Position numbers and translations under genes: made by a program. This document shows, in pieces, positions 6,908-12,579 of a stretch of 12,579 nucleotides of DNA (its first letter is position 1; every line of letters starts with the position of its first letter). This DNA is from Treponema_I sp045616125. GTDB taxonomy: Bacteria; Spirochaetota; Spirochaetia; Treponematales; Treponemataceae. The notes under the pieces are model-generated. The model was not told the DNA's origin. It saw nothing but the letters and a program-made list of their open reading frames with translations, and searched no databases. Location: contig JAZLGC010000075.1 in the NCBI GenBank assembly GCA_045616125.1, positions 1 through 12,579 on the forward strand, read 5' to 3'.

Positions 6908-8335
6908 ATGAACAAACAAGAAACACTTACCCTGAATATGAAGCGGACCTGTACCATCGGGTTTGCATTCTTCGGCATTCTGCTCCTGTGGCAGGTATAC
7001 GACTCCTGGTGCCCTACGTTTCTGACCGAATTGTTCGGTAAAGCCATCTACGGTGGTTCCACTACCGGACACACTGATCAGGTACAGTATCTGGTAGGTA
7101 TCATCATGGCCCTGGATAATCTGGCAGCCCTTATTCTGCTGCCAATCTTCGGAAAACTGTCAGATAATACCCACACCAGAATCGGAAAGCGCATGCCATA
7201 CATTCTGGTGGGAACCTTTGTTTCAGCCACTCTGTTTCCCTTCATTCCCGTATTCTTCCACTTTAATAACGTGGCCGGAACAGTCATCTTTATGGCATTA
7301 ACCGTGTGCTTCATGATGATGTACCGGAATCCTGCCGTAGCCCTCATGCCGGACGTAACCCCCAAACCATTACGGAGCAAGGCAAATGGCATCATCAACA
7401 TTATGGGCTATTTCGGCGGTGCCTGTGCCACCGTTCTCGGGATTTTCTTCGTTCTCAGTAAGTACCTGGGTACCAAGGCAAATGCGGAACCTACCTGGCA
7501 ATATCAAAATCTGTGGGCCATTGAAGCTCCATTCCTTATTGCAAGCCTGCTCATGATCATCAGTGCTCTGTTCCTTTTCTTCAAGATTGATGAGAACAAA
7601 ATTGCAGAAGAAATGAAAGAAGAAATGGCATTGGGAGAATCTCTTGCAGAGGTTGCCGACGCAGTTGAAGACGATAAGCCCATCAGCGCCAGAAACCGCC
7701 GCATGCTTATTTTCATTCTGCTCTCAGAATTCTTCTGGTTCATGGCAGATAACGGCATCGGAACCTTTATGGGAAACTACACTGTTTACTACCTGCAGGC
7801 CGCAACCTCTTCAAATATGATTAATACTATCATCGGCGGTCTCGGTTCTGTAGTAGGATTTGCCCTTGGTGGTACCATTGCAGAAAAAATCGGCCGTAAA
7901 TGGACCGTTTCTACCGGTCTGGGATTATCACTGGTATCCTATCTGGTATGGATTATCCTTACCTTTACCGTACTGCAGGGAGCTGCCGGTAGTGGAACAT
8001 TTCCACCAGCCATCTGGGTCATCTGGTTTGTCAAAGGGATTGGTATGGCACTGGTACATGTCAACTCATTTCCTATGGTTGTTGAGTTATGTTCCAACAA
8101 AGACATCGGAAAATTCACCGGCTACTACTATGCATCATCCATGGCAGCCCAGACCATCACTCCTATTGCCCTTGGTTCCCTGCTGCTGATTCCAACCCTC
8201 AACTTCGGATTCCTGCCGGTATATGCCAGCATCTGTCTTGTTGCAGCCTTCATCATCTTCCTTTTTGTTGCCAATGTTTCAACAAAAAAAGTAGGAATTG
8301 CAAAAGGCCTTGAAGCTTTTGATACGGACGACTGA
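6908..8335 (+). CDS. MFS transporter of the SLC45/GPH (glycoside) type
   Basis: A 475-residue inner-membrane protein with about 12 hydrophobic segments. It has the loop 2-3 signature GKLSDNTHTRIGKRMPYI (residues 82-99) and RNPAVALMPDVTPKPLRSKA (140-159), both characteristic of SLC45/sucrose-type and glycoside-pentoside-hexuronide MFS carriers. Members usually import sugars or glycosides with H+ or Na+. The long, acidic central loop (about 227-262) between the two six-helix halves is predicted to be cytoplasmic. AGGAAAG upstream gives the ATG at 6908. The next gene, a glycerophosphodiester phosphodiesterase, begins two bases after the stop, so the substrate may be a glycerophosphodiester or a related glycerol glycoside; this is inference from context. 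The ribosome site may be controlled by an inverted repeat. Confidence 0.88.
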   Translation: MNKQETLTLNMKRTCTIGFAFFGILLLWQVYDSWCPTFLTELFGKAIYGGSTTGHTDQVQYLVGIIMALDNLAALILLPIFGKLSDNTHTRIGKRMPYILVGTFVSATLFPFIPVFFHFNNVAGTVIFMALTVCFMMMYRNPAVALMPDVTPKPLRSKANGIINIMGYFGGACATVLGIFFVLSKYLGTKANAEPTWQYQNLWAIEAPFLIASLLMIISALFLFFKIDENKIAEEMKEEMALGESLAEVADAVEDDKPISARNRRMLIFILLSEFFWFMADNGIGTFMGNYTVYYLQAATSSNMINTIIGGLGSVVGFALGGTIAEKIGRKWTVSTGLGLSLVSYLVWIILTFTVLQGAAGSGTFPPAIWVIWFVKGIGMALVHVNSFPMVVELCSNKDIGKFTGYYYASSMAAQTITPIALGSLLLIPTLNFGFLPVYASICLVAAFIIFLFVANVSTKKVGIAKGLEAFDTDD

Positions 8336-8337
8336 AA

Positions 8338-9063
8338 ATGAACAAGAAAACTGCTTTATCACGGGTAAATCCCCTTTTTCTGAAAGGTATCTGCCACCGG
8401 GGTCTGCATACCCCACAGTTCAGTGAAAACGGACTGAATGCGTTCAAAAATGCCCTGGATCACCACATGGCACTGGAACTTGATGTACACCTGACAAAAG
8501 ACAACCAGCTTATTGTTTTCCACGACAGCAACACAAAGCGCATGACGGGAAAAGAAGGTACCATCGAAGAACTGACGCTGGCTGAAATCAAGTCCGATTA
8601 CCGTCTGCTTGATGGTGAAGAACTCCCTACCCTGAAGGAAGTGTTCGATTTGATTCAGGAACAGGTTCCTATTGTACTGGAACTGAAAGTTGTTGAAAAA
8701 AATTATAAGGCCCTGGCAAAACGGGTTATGGAAGAACTTACCTGCGTAAAGGATAAACGCAACCTGATGCTGATATCCTTTGACCCGCGGGCATTATTTC
8801 CCTTTGCAGGGAAAGGTTTTATCCGACAGCTGCTTGTTGCAAAATCAGATGAATACACCTGGCCATTCCGCATCTTCTTTGAAGGAGTAGATTTAGAACA
8901 CGTGTTTATGTCTGAGAAACGCTGCATTAAGTACGCAAAAAAACACTTTACCAATATCTGGACCGTAGAAACCCAGGAAGTGTTCGACAAGTGTGTACCG
9001 TTAGTTGACACTGTTACCTTTCAGAACATGGATCCAGATTACGTAAAGAATTATTTTCAGTAA
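8338..9063 (+). CDS. Glycerophosphodiester phosphodiesterase, cytoplasmic (GDPD/UgpQ type)
   Basis: A 241-residue protein with the GDPD TIM-barrel signatures. CHRG has catalytic His20 and Arg21, SEN has Glu30-Asn31, ELDVH has the metal ligands Glu47 and Asp49, VFHD has catalytic His62, and LELK carries Glu115. The family cleaves glycerophosphodiesters such as glycerophosphocholine to glycerol-3-phosphate and an alcohol, using a divalent metal. There is no signal peptide or membrane segment, so it acts in the cytoplasm on imported or internally released substrate, unlike the periplasmic GlpQ lipoproteins. It starts two bases after the transporter stop with no strong ribosome site, so translational coupling to the transporter is likely. 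The C-terminal half (FEGVDLEHVFMSEK, NIWTVET) is more divergent but keeps the family's late Trp-Thr-Val motif. Confidence 0.92.
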   Translation: MNKKTALSRVNPLFLKGICHRGLHTPQFSENGLNAFKNALDHHMALELDVHLTKDNQLIVFHDSNTKRMTGKEGTIEELTLAEIKSDYRLLDGEELPTLKEVFDLIQEQVPIVLELKVVEKNYKALAKRVMEELTCVKDKRNLMLISFDPRALFPFAGKGFIRQLLVAKSDEYTWPFRIFFEGVDLEHVFMSEKRCIKYAKKHFTNIWTVETQEVFDKCVPLVDTVTFQNMDPDYVKNYFQ

Positions 9064-9082
9064 GAAGTTGCTGTTTTTCAAC

Positions 9083-9111
9083 TGCACACTTTTTATTTGG
9101 AGTGGTATACT
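9083..9111 (+). promoter_or_regulatory. Extended -10 promoter giving a leaderless serine dehydratase mRNA
   Basis: TGGTATACT (9103-9111) is an extended -10 element, and TGCACA (9083-9088) is a weak -35 box 17 bases before it. Six bases separate the -10 from the ATG at 9118, so transcription is expected to start at or beside the A of that ATG. No ribosome site lies at a usable distance: TTGGAG is 15 bases away and inside the promoter. A weak hairpin (AGTTG/CAACT, about 9066-9083) after the phosphodiesterase stop may end that transcript. Confidence 0.5.
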
Positions 9112-9117
9112 GCCCTC

Positions 9118-10326
9118 ATGCAGTCACTAACACAGCTATTTAAGATTGGAAAAGGGCCCTCAAGCTCCCATACCATCGGTCCTGAACGGGCCGCCATGGT
9201 CTTCAAGGAAAAATATCCCCAGGCAGACCACTACACGGTTACTTTATATGATTCTTTGAGCAAAACCGGAAAAGGACACGGTACCGATCGGGTTCTGTAT
9301 GAAACCCTTTCACCAACCTTTACTGAAGTCATTTTTGCCCAGGAGGCGCTGACCCCGCTATCCCACCCCAACACCATGGATTTTGCAGCCTATAGTGGCG
9401 GTGCATTGCTTGGAACCATGCGGGCCATTTCCGTTGGCGGTGGCGATGTCCGATACGAAGGCGTTGCTGTTGATCCGGAGCCGGAAGTGTATCCGGAAAA
9501 TACCTTTGCCGAAGTTGAACAGTTCTGCCGGTTCCGGAATCTTGATCTTGCTGAATATGTGGCCTTTTGTGAAGGCGATGAAATCTGGGAATTTCTGAAA
9601 ACCATCTGGGATGCCATGCGGAATTCGATTACTGAAGGATTAAAGGCCGAGGGAGTACTCCCCGGTGGACTTGATATTATGCGAAAGGCAAAACTGCTGT
9701 TCGAACAGAAAGTAACTGATGAATTACCCCAGGTGAGGGAATGCCGGATTCTGGCATCCTATGCGTTTGCCGTAAGCGAACAGAATGCTGATAACGGCAC
9801 CATCGTTACCGCTCCTACCTGTGGTGCGGCAGGCGTACTGCCGGCAGCTCTGCTCTGGGCGCAGGAACAGCAGGAACTGACTGACTATCAGATAATTAAA
9901 GGCCTTGCTGTTGCAGGCTTATTCGGAAATATCATCAAGCAGAACGCTTCCATAAGCGGAGCTCAGTGCGGATGTCAGGCCGAAATCGGTTCAGCCTGCG
10001 CCATGGCTGCAGCCGCCCTGGCATATCTTCACGGTCTTTCCACCAGCCAGATTCAGCATGCCGCAGAAATTGCCCTGGAACACCATCTGGGACTCACCTG
10101 CGACCCCATCTGCGGTCTGGTACAGGTTCCCTGTATAGAACGCAATGCCGTTGCCGTTAAACGGGCCATGGACTGCGCCAATCTGGCAAGTTTTCTAGGC
10201 GATACCCAGCGCATCAGTTTTGATATTGTTGTCCGCACCATGTACGAAACCGGAATCAGCATGAACCAGCGGTTTAGGGAGACGGCGGAGGGGGGATTAG
10301 CCAAGATGTTCGATAGAAGAAGGTAG
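9118..10326 (+). CDS. sdaA: Iron-sulfur L-serine dehydratase (single chain)
   Basis: A 402-residue enzyme that converts L-serine to pyruvate and ammonia using a [4Fe-4S] cluster. The N-terminal beta domain starts with FKIGKGPSSSHTIGPERAA (residues 8-26) and has the HPNTMDF loop. The alpha domain has PTCGAAGVLPA, GAQCGCQAEIGSACAMAA and CDPICGLVQVPCIERN. Cys286, Cys328 and Cys339 have the position and spacing expected for the three cluster ligands. ATG 9118 is chosen because the family starts just before this FKIG segment; an upstream TTG at 9097 lies inside the promoter. The chain ends GGLAKMFDRRR, whereas bacterial homologues usually end GGLA followed by a few residues and a cysteine near the terminus. 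That tail is missing, and repeat B begins exactly at this stop codon. Activity is likely but its inhibition may differ. Confidence 0.93.
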   Translation: MQSLTQLFKIGKGPSSSHTIGPERAAMVFKEKYPQADHYTVTLYDSLSKTGKGHGTDRVLYETLSPTFTEVIFAQEALTPLSHPNTMDFAAYSGGALLGTMRAISVGGGDVRYEGVAVDPEPEVYPENTFAEVEQFCRFRNLDLAEYVAFCEGDEIWEFLKTIWDAMRNSITEGLKAEGVLPGGLDIMRKAKLLFEQKVTDELPQVRECRILASYAFAVSEQNADNGTIVTAPTCGAAGVLPAALLWAQEQQELTDYQIIKGLAVAGLFGNIIKQNASISGAQCGCQAEIGSACAMAAAALAYLHGLSTSQIQHAAEIALEHHLGLTCDPICGLVQVPCIERNAVAVKRAMDCANLASFLGDTQRISFDIVVRTMYETGISMNQRFRETAEGGLAKMFDRRR

Positions 10327-10446
10327 GGGTACGGCTTTTCCGCGCTAACTGCGTCGGCCGCGCCGGTGCGGTGCTCAACGGGCGGCAGCCCGCCTCTGCT
10401 CCTGCCGGCTTGCCTCCTTGCCATCACGAAAAATCCGCACCCCTAC
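10323..10446. repeat. Palindromic intergenic repeat, copy B, over the serine dehydratase stop
   Basis: The ends 10323-10344 (GTAGGGGTACGG...) and 10425-10446 (...CCGCACCCCTAC) are inverted repeats matching at 18 of 22 positions. The interior reads, in the same orientation relative to the upstream gene as copy A, CTGCGTC, then GCGGTGCTCAACGGGCGG and CAGCCCGCCT. The left arm includes the TAG of the dehydratase gene. At 124 bp it matches copy A in length, core and position, while the arms differ in sequence from copy A but still pair. There is no coding potential and no transposase. The structure is MITE-like or REP-like. Confidence 0.8.
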
Positions 10447-10461
10447 AATGTGTCACTACAA

Positions 10462-10475
10462 CGTACGGCAGTACG
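10462..10475. other. Small hairpin after repeat B
   Basis: CGTAC (10462-10466) pairs with GTACG (10471-10475) around the loop GGCA, the same four-base loop as in the core hairpin of repeats A and B. No T-run follows. I see nothing else definite in 10476-10560, apart from an AT-rich stretch. Confidence 0.4.
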
Positions 10476-10560
10476 CCTCCGTTCCAGATCCGCTCGTCGC
10501 CTAGCTGCCACGAATAATACTACCTTCTTCAATTAGCTATTCTATCAAATTTCAACAATA

Positions 10561-10682
10561 TTCTGCTGCGTCGGCCGCGCCGGAGCGGTGCTCAACGGGC
10601 GATCTCTCCACTTCGTGCAGGATGATTTCTGCTGCCAGCAAGGCAGCCAGAAGTGAGCAGCGCAGGCGGTGTGACTGCGTCC
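10561..10682. repeat. Rearranged repeat copy C
   Basis: The left part (10565-10600, CTGCGTCGGCCGCGCC then GCGGTGCTCAACGGGC) matches copy B in the same orientation. The right part (10615-10682) switches to the other orientation: GTGCAGGATGATTT, as in copy A, then after a variable 29 bases CAGCGCAGGCGG and a second CTGCGTC. The variable part forms nested stems: CACTTC (10609-10614) with GAAGTG (10650-10655), enclosing GCTGCC (10631-10636) with GGCAGC (10642-10647). It looks like two half-elements joined head to head, or a deletion and inversion product of the A/B family. The long open frame over it on the - strand is a composition artefact. Confidence 0.6.
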
Positions 10683-10697
10683 CCTCGGCTCCGACAC

Positions 10698-10804
10698 CAA
10701 AGGCCTAGTCCTTTGTAAACTTAGGAACGAGCAATGTTGCTCCTTCCATTCTTCCCACCAACAAGACTTTGTCTTTTTGGATTTTCTACCAGACGGCAAC
10801 CGTC
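10698..10804. other. Row of four short stem-loops between convergent genes
   Basis: CAAAGG/CCTTTG (10698-10715), GAGCA/TGCTC (10729-10742), AAGAC/GTCTT (10763-10775, followed by three T on the + strand) and GACGG/CCGTC (10792-10804) lie between the serine dehydratase and the convergent membrane-protein gene. None has a strong T-run, so they are weak terminator candidates at best. With repeats B and C they fill the 490-base gene-free stretch 10327-10819. Confidence 0.4.
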
Positions 10805-10819
10805 GCAGTCTGCAAGAAT

Positions 10820-11443
10820 TTAGATATTTGAACTTTTCTTTCTTATAAAAATCTTATACATGCCAAAACTTATAAAAGCAGACAAAAACTTATCGATAAG
10901 ATTTTCTACAATACCGGCAAGATTATTCGCAAGGCTTTGATTATTAAAAGCAACATAAACACATTGAACTACAATATTTGCCTGAGGCATTGGTGGCGAA
11001 GAGCCAAAAGCAAGATTTGCAATAAGATTTCCTAAAATGGCATTTGCAATTGCGGCCCATACTCCTGCCCAGAAAAATGCATCAATGGAAATTTCAGTTT
11101 TTCTTATACCAGACTGTTCGTTTAATTTTGATTCTGCATAGAAAACACACCATGCAAAAAGGGCCGTACAAATATGGCATACAGAAAATAAGATACTGGA
11201 ATTAGTCCAAATTGATAGAATGAAATTACTTATAAATGCACAAAGTAAACTTGGAATAAGGCCACACAAAGCTGCAACACTAATAGTTAAAATTGAATCC
11301 AGATATAATGGAAAAACAATTATTTCTGCAATCAATGAACCAAGATAGTTTATTCCTATTGCAAAAAGCGTGTAGCAAATTATGAATGCAATTTTCTTTG
11401 AGGTGATTTTTTCCTGCTTTTTTAATCCAAATAATTCTTTCAT
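10820..11443 (-). CDS. Small integral membrane protein of a two-component operon
   Basis: A 207-residue protein with about five or six hydrophobic segments (roughly 18-42, 48-80, 83-103, 123-146, 176-198) and a basic C-terminus (RKKSSNI). The pattern PLYLDSILTISVAALCGLIPSLLCAFISNF, with an acidic residue at the start of a helix and a Gly-Pro-type turn, resembles the membrane domains of ECF-transporter S components and of membrane-embedded kinase sensors; quoted in short pieces, the key parts are YLDSIL, GLIPSLL and LIDKFLSAF. I cannot assign a ligand or a firm family. The start at 11443 has AGAAG about eight bases upstream, 13 bases after the regulator stop; an upstream frame to 11509 overlaps the regulator and is not needed. 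As third gene of the kinase-regulator row, it may be the sensor or the target of the pair. Confidence 0.7.
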   Translation of the reverse strand: MKELFGLKKQEKITSKKIAFIICYTLFAIGINYLGSLIAEIIVFPLYLDSILTISVAALCGLIPSLLCAFISNFILSIWTNSSILFSVCHICTALFAWCVFYAESKLNEQSGIRKTEISIDAFFWAGVWAAIANAILGNLIANLAFGSSPPMPQANIVVQCVYVAFNNQSLANNLAGIVENLIDKFLSAFISFGMYKIFIRKKSSNI

Positions 11444-11456
11444 TTTTTTTCTTCTA

Positions 11457-12137
11457 TCATAAAATGAGTCCCAACGCTCGTGCTTTTTCCAGAAGATCCA
11501 AACGGTCACGAATATCCATCTTGGAATAAATAATGGACTTTTGATTGATTACCGTTTTTTGAGACTTACCAAGAATATTTGCAATTTCAGGCGGGTCCTT
11601 CTTCTGTGCAAGATAATAAAACACATCTTTTTCTTTTTGAGTAAGAGCAGAATATAAAATGTAAATCTGATTGGATGTTTTTGACAAAGAATCGTTTATA
11701 TCTGATTTTTTACTCAGCATTATTTTCATAATGTTTTTTGATTGAGTGTTGAAATACATACTTCCTGCAGCAACTGAAATAATTGCGTTTTTGAGTTCAT
11801 CAATGGTGACGTCTTTTGAAATAAATCCCTGTACATCATTGGTGAGAGCCTGTTCAATATGAAGGGGATCGTTATACATGGAATAAACTAGAACATTAAG
11901 ATTAGGTTTGATTTTCCTGAGTTCGTTAGCGACATCAAGACCGTTTGTCCCATTCAAATTCAAATCCATAATCACAGTAGAAATTTCAGAATTAGATTTT
12001 ATAATTTCAAGAGATTCTTCTTTATTTGTTGCAACGGAAAAATCAAAATCATTTTTATTTTGAGTAAGACTTGTGATAATAGCATCCCGCACACCAATAT
12101 GGTCGTCAACGAACAGAATTTTTAATGGTAATGACAA
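11457..12137 (-). CDS. NarL/LuxR-type response regulator
   Basis: A 226-residue cytoplasmic DNA-binding regulator. The receiver domain (about 5-122) has the acidic pair Asp11-Asp12, phosphoacceptor Asp58 in VIMDLNLNG, Ser86 and Lys108 in ISKD. The C-terminal LuxR-type helix-turn-helix (about 164-224) has LTQKEKDVFYYLAQ, PPEIANILGKSQKTV and the final helix. The start is TTG 12137, supported by a perfect AAGGAGG at 12152-12146 with eight-base spacing; the start overlaps the kinase gene by 32 bases, showing translational coupling. Phosphorylation by the kinase would control promoter binding; the target is unknown, possibly the operon itself. The linker between the domains is unusually rich in Ser, Lys and Asp. 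Confidence 0.92.
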   Translation of the reverse strand: MSLPLKILFVDDHIGVRDAIITSLTQNKNDFDFSVATNKEESLEIIKSNSEISTVIMDLNLNGTNGLDVANELRKIKPNLNVLVYSMYNDPLHIEQALTNDVQGFISKDVTIDELKNAIISVAAGSMYFNTQSKNIMKIMLSKKSDINDSLSKTSNQIYILYSALTQKEKDVFYYLAQKKDPPEIANILGKSQKTVINQKSIIYSKMDIRDRLDLLEKARALGLIL

Positions 12138-12579
12138 TTGTAGTTCCTCCTTCTGTTATAAATTCAACCTCTCCGCCAAAATTGTTAACTCTTTCTTTTA
12201 TATTCTGTAAACCATAATGTTTAGTTTTATCGTCATCTTTTTTCATATCTTTTATATCAAAGCCTGTACCATTGTCGCTGAATGTAATTCTTATTCCTTC
12301 TGGAAAATCAATTATTTTAAGAACTACCTGTGTTGCCCCAGAATGACGGGCAGTATTGCTGAGAGCTTCCTGAATTATTCTGATGATTTCGACTTTTGTT
12401 GTTTGTGGTAAGTCTTTAAGTTTTTCAGAAGCATAATTAAATCCAGTTGCTATGTTGTAGTTAGTTTCAAAGGCCAAAAGCATTCCTTCCAAAGTCGATT
12501 TTATTCCACTAGTTAAATCTAAATGAAGGGAATCAATCAGATAACGAATTTCTTTAAAAGCATGGTCGGCATAAACTTT
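12106..12579 (-). CDS. Sensor histidine kinase, NarX/HisKA_3 type (5' part outside the window)
   Basis: The last 157 residues of a histidine kinase that enters from the right edge. What remains is the end of the dimerisation helix (YADHAFKEIRYLIDSLHLDL, about 3-22) and a complete HATPase domain: N-box IIQEALSNTARHSGA (68-82), G1 box DNGTGFD (102-108) and G2 box HYGLQNIKERV (121-131). The IxEALxNxxRHS N-box and short spacing are typical of kinases that pair with NarL-type regulators, which agrees with the next gene. The phospho-accepting histidine and any sensor domain lie beyond position 12579. The insertion KKDDDKTK between G1 and G2 is the ATP-lid region. It ends inside the start of the regulator gene. 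Confidence 0.9.
   Translation of the reverse strand, partial: KVYADHAFKEIRYLIDSLHLDLTSGIKSTLEGMLLAFETNYNIATGFNYASEKLKDLPQTTKVEIIRIIQEALSNTARHSGATQVVLKIIDFPEGIRITFSDNGTGFDIKDMKKDDDKTKHYGLQNIKERVNNFGGEVEFITEGGTTIVITIKNSVR

Noticed and set aside
10545..10799. Open frame on the - strand across repeat C
   Set aside because: The frame is made of the GC-rich repeat, with Arg/Trp/Ser-rich composition and no ribosome site.

Overview
The window looks like a spirochaete of the genus Treponema, probably a host-associated species. Evidence: a BspA-type leucine-rich repeat protein of the TpLRR class, a long-form GlyA with an insert, paired with ThrH, a RhuM-Fic protein, and GC-rich palindromic repeats between genes. 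The genus is inferred from this combination, not from a marker gene.

Layout. 1-400 has no gene and is filled with structured repeats: a partial copy at 1-70, a hairpin at 87-107, and a nested inverted-repeat element at 151-351. From 401 to 3156 on the + strand is a tight row: a GNAT acetyltransferase, a secreted 19-repeat LRR protein that starts on the base after the acetyltransferase stop, and a small P-loop kinase-like gene broken by one TAG. Converging on it from the - strand is a RhuM-Fic gene (3226-4218) broken by one TGA. Next, on the - strand, is the glyA-thrH operon, with a promoter (6721-6749), a 125-bp palindromic repeat at the thrH stop (repeat A) and a factor-independent terminator (4286-4317). 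Divergent from glyA is a + strand pair, an MFS transporter of the SLC45/GPH type and a cytoplasmic glycerophosphodiester phosphodiesterase. An iron-sulfur L-serine dehydratase follows, apparently with its own promoter and a leaderless start. Repeat B overlaps its stop codon. 10327-10819 is gene-free and carries repeat B, a rearranged copy C and several small hairpins. The right end is a - strand operon: histidine kinase (cut by the window end), NarL-type response regulator, and a small integral membrane protein.

How the genes fit together. ThrH can release serine from phosphoserine, GlyA interconverts serine and glycine while loading one-carbon units on folate, and the dehydratase deaminates serine to pyruvate, so serine metabolism is concentrated here although the genes are in separate transcripts. 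The MFS and phosphodiesterase pair suggests import and cytoplasmic cleavage of a glycerophosphodiester. The kinase, regulator and membrane protein probably form one signalling unit with an unknown input.

The least explained feature is the repeats. Repeats A and B share a core and have inverted arms that pair within each copy although the copies differ; both contain the stop codon of the preceding gene, in the same orientation relative to it. In the dehydratase this coincides with loss of the usual C-terminal cysteine tail. The 151-351 element is a second, unrelated nested fold with a repeated core.
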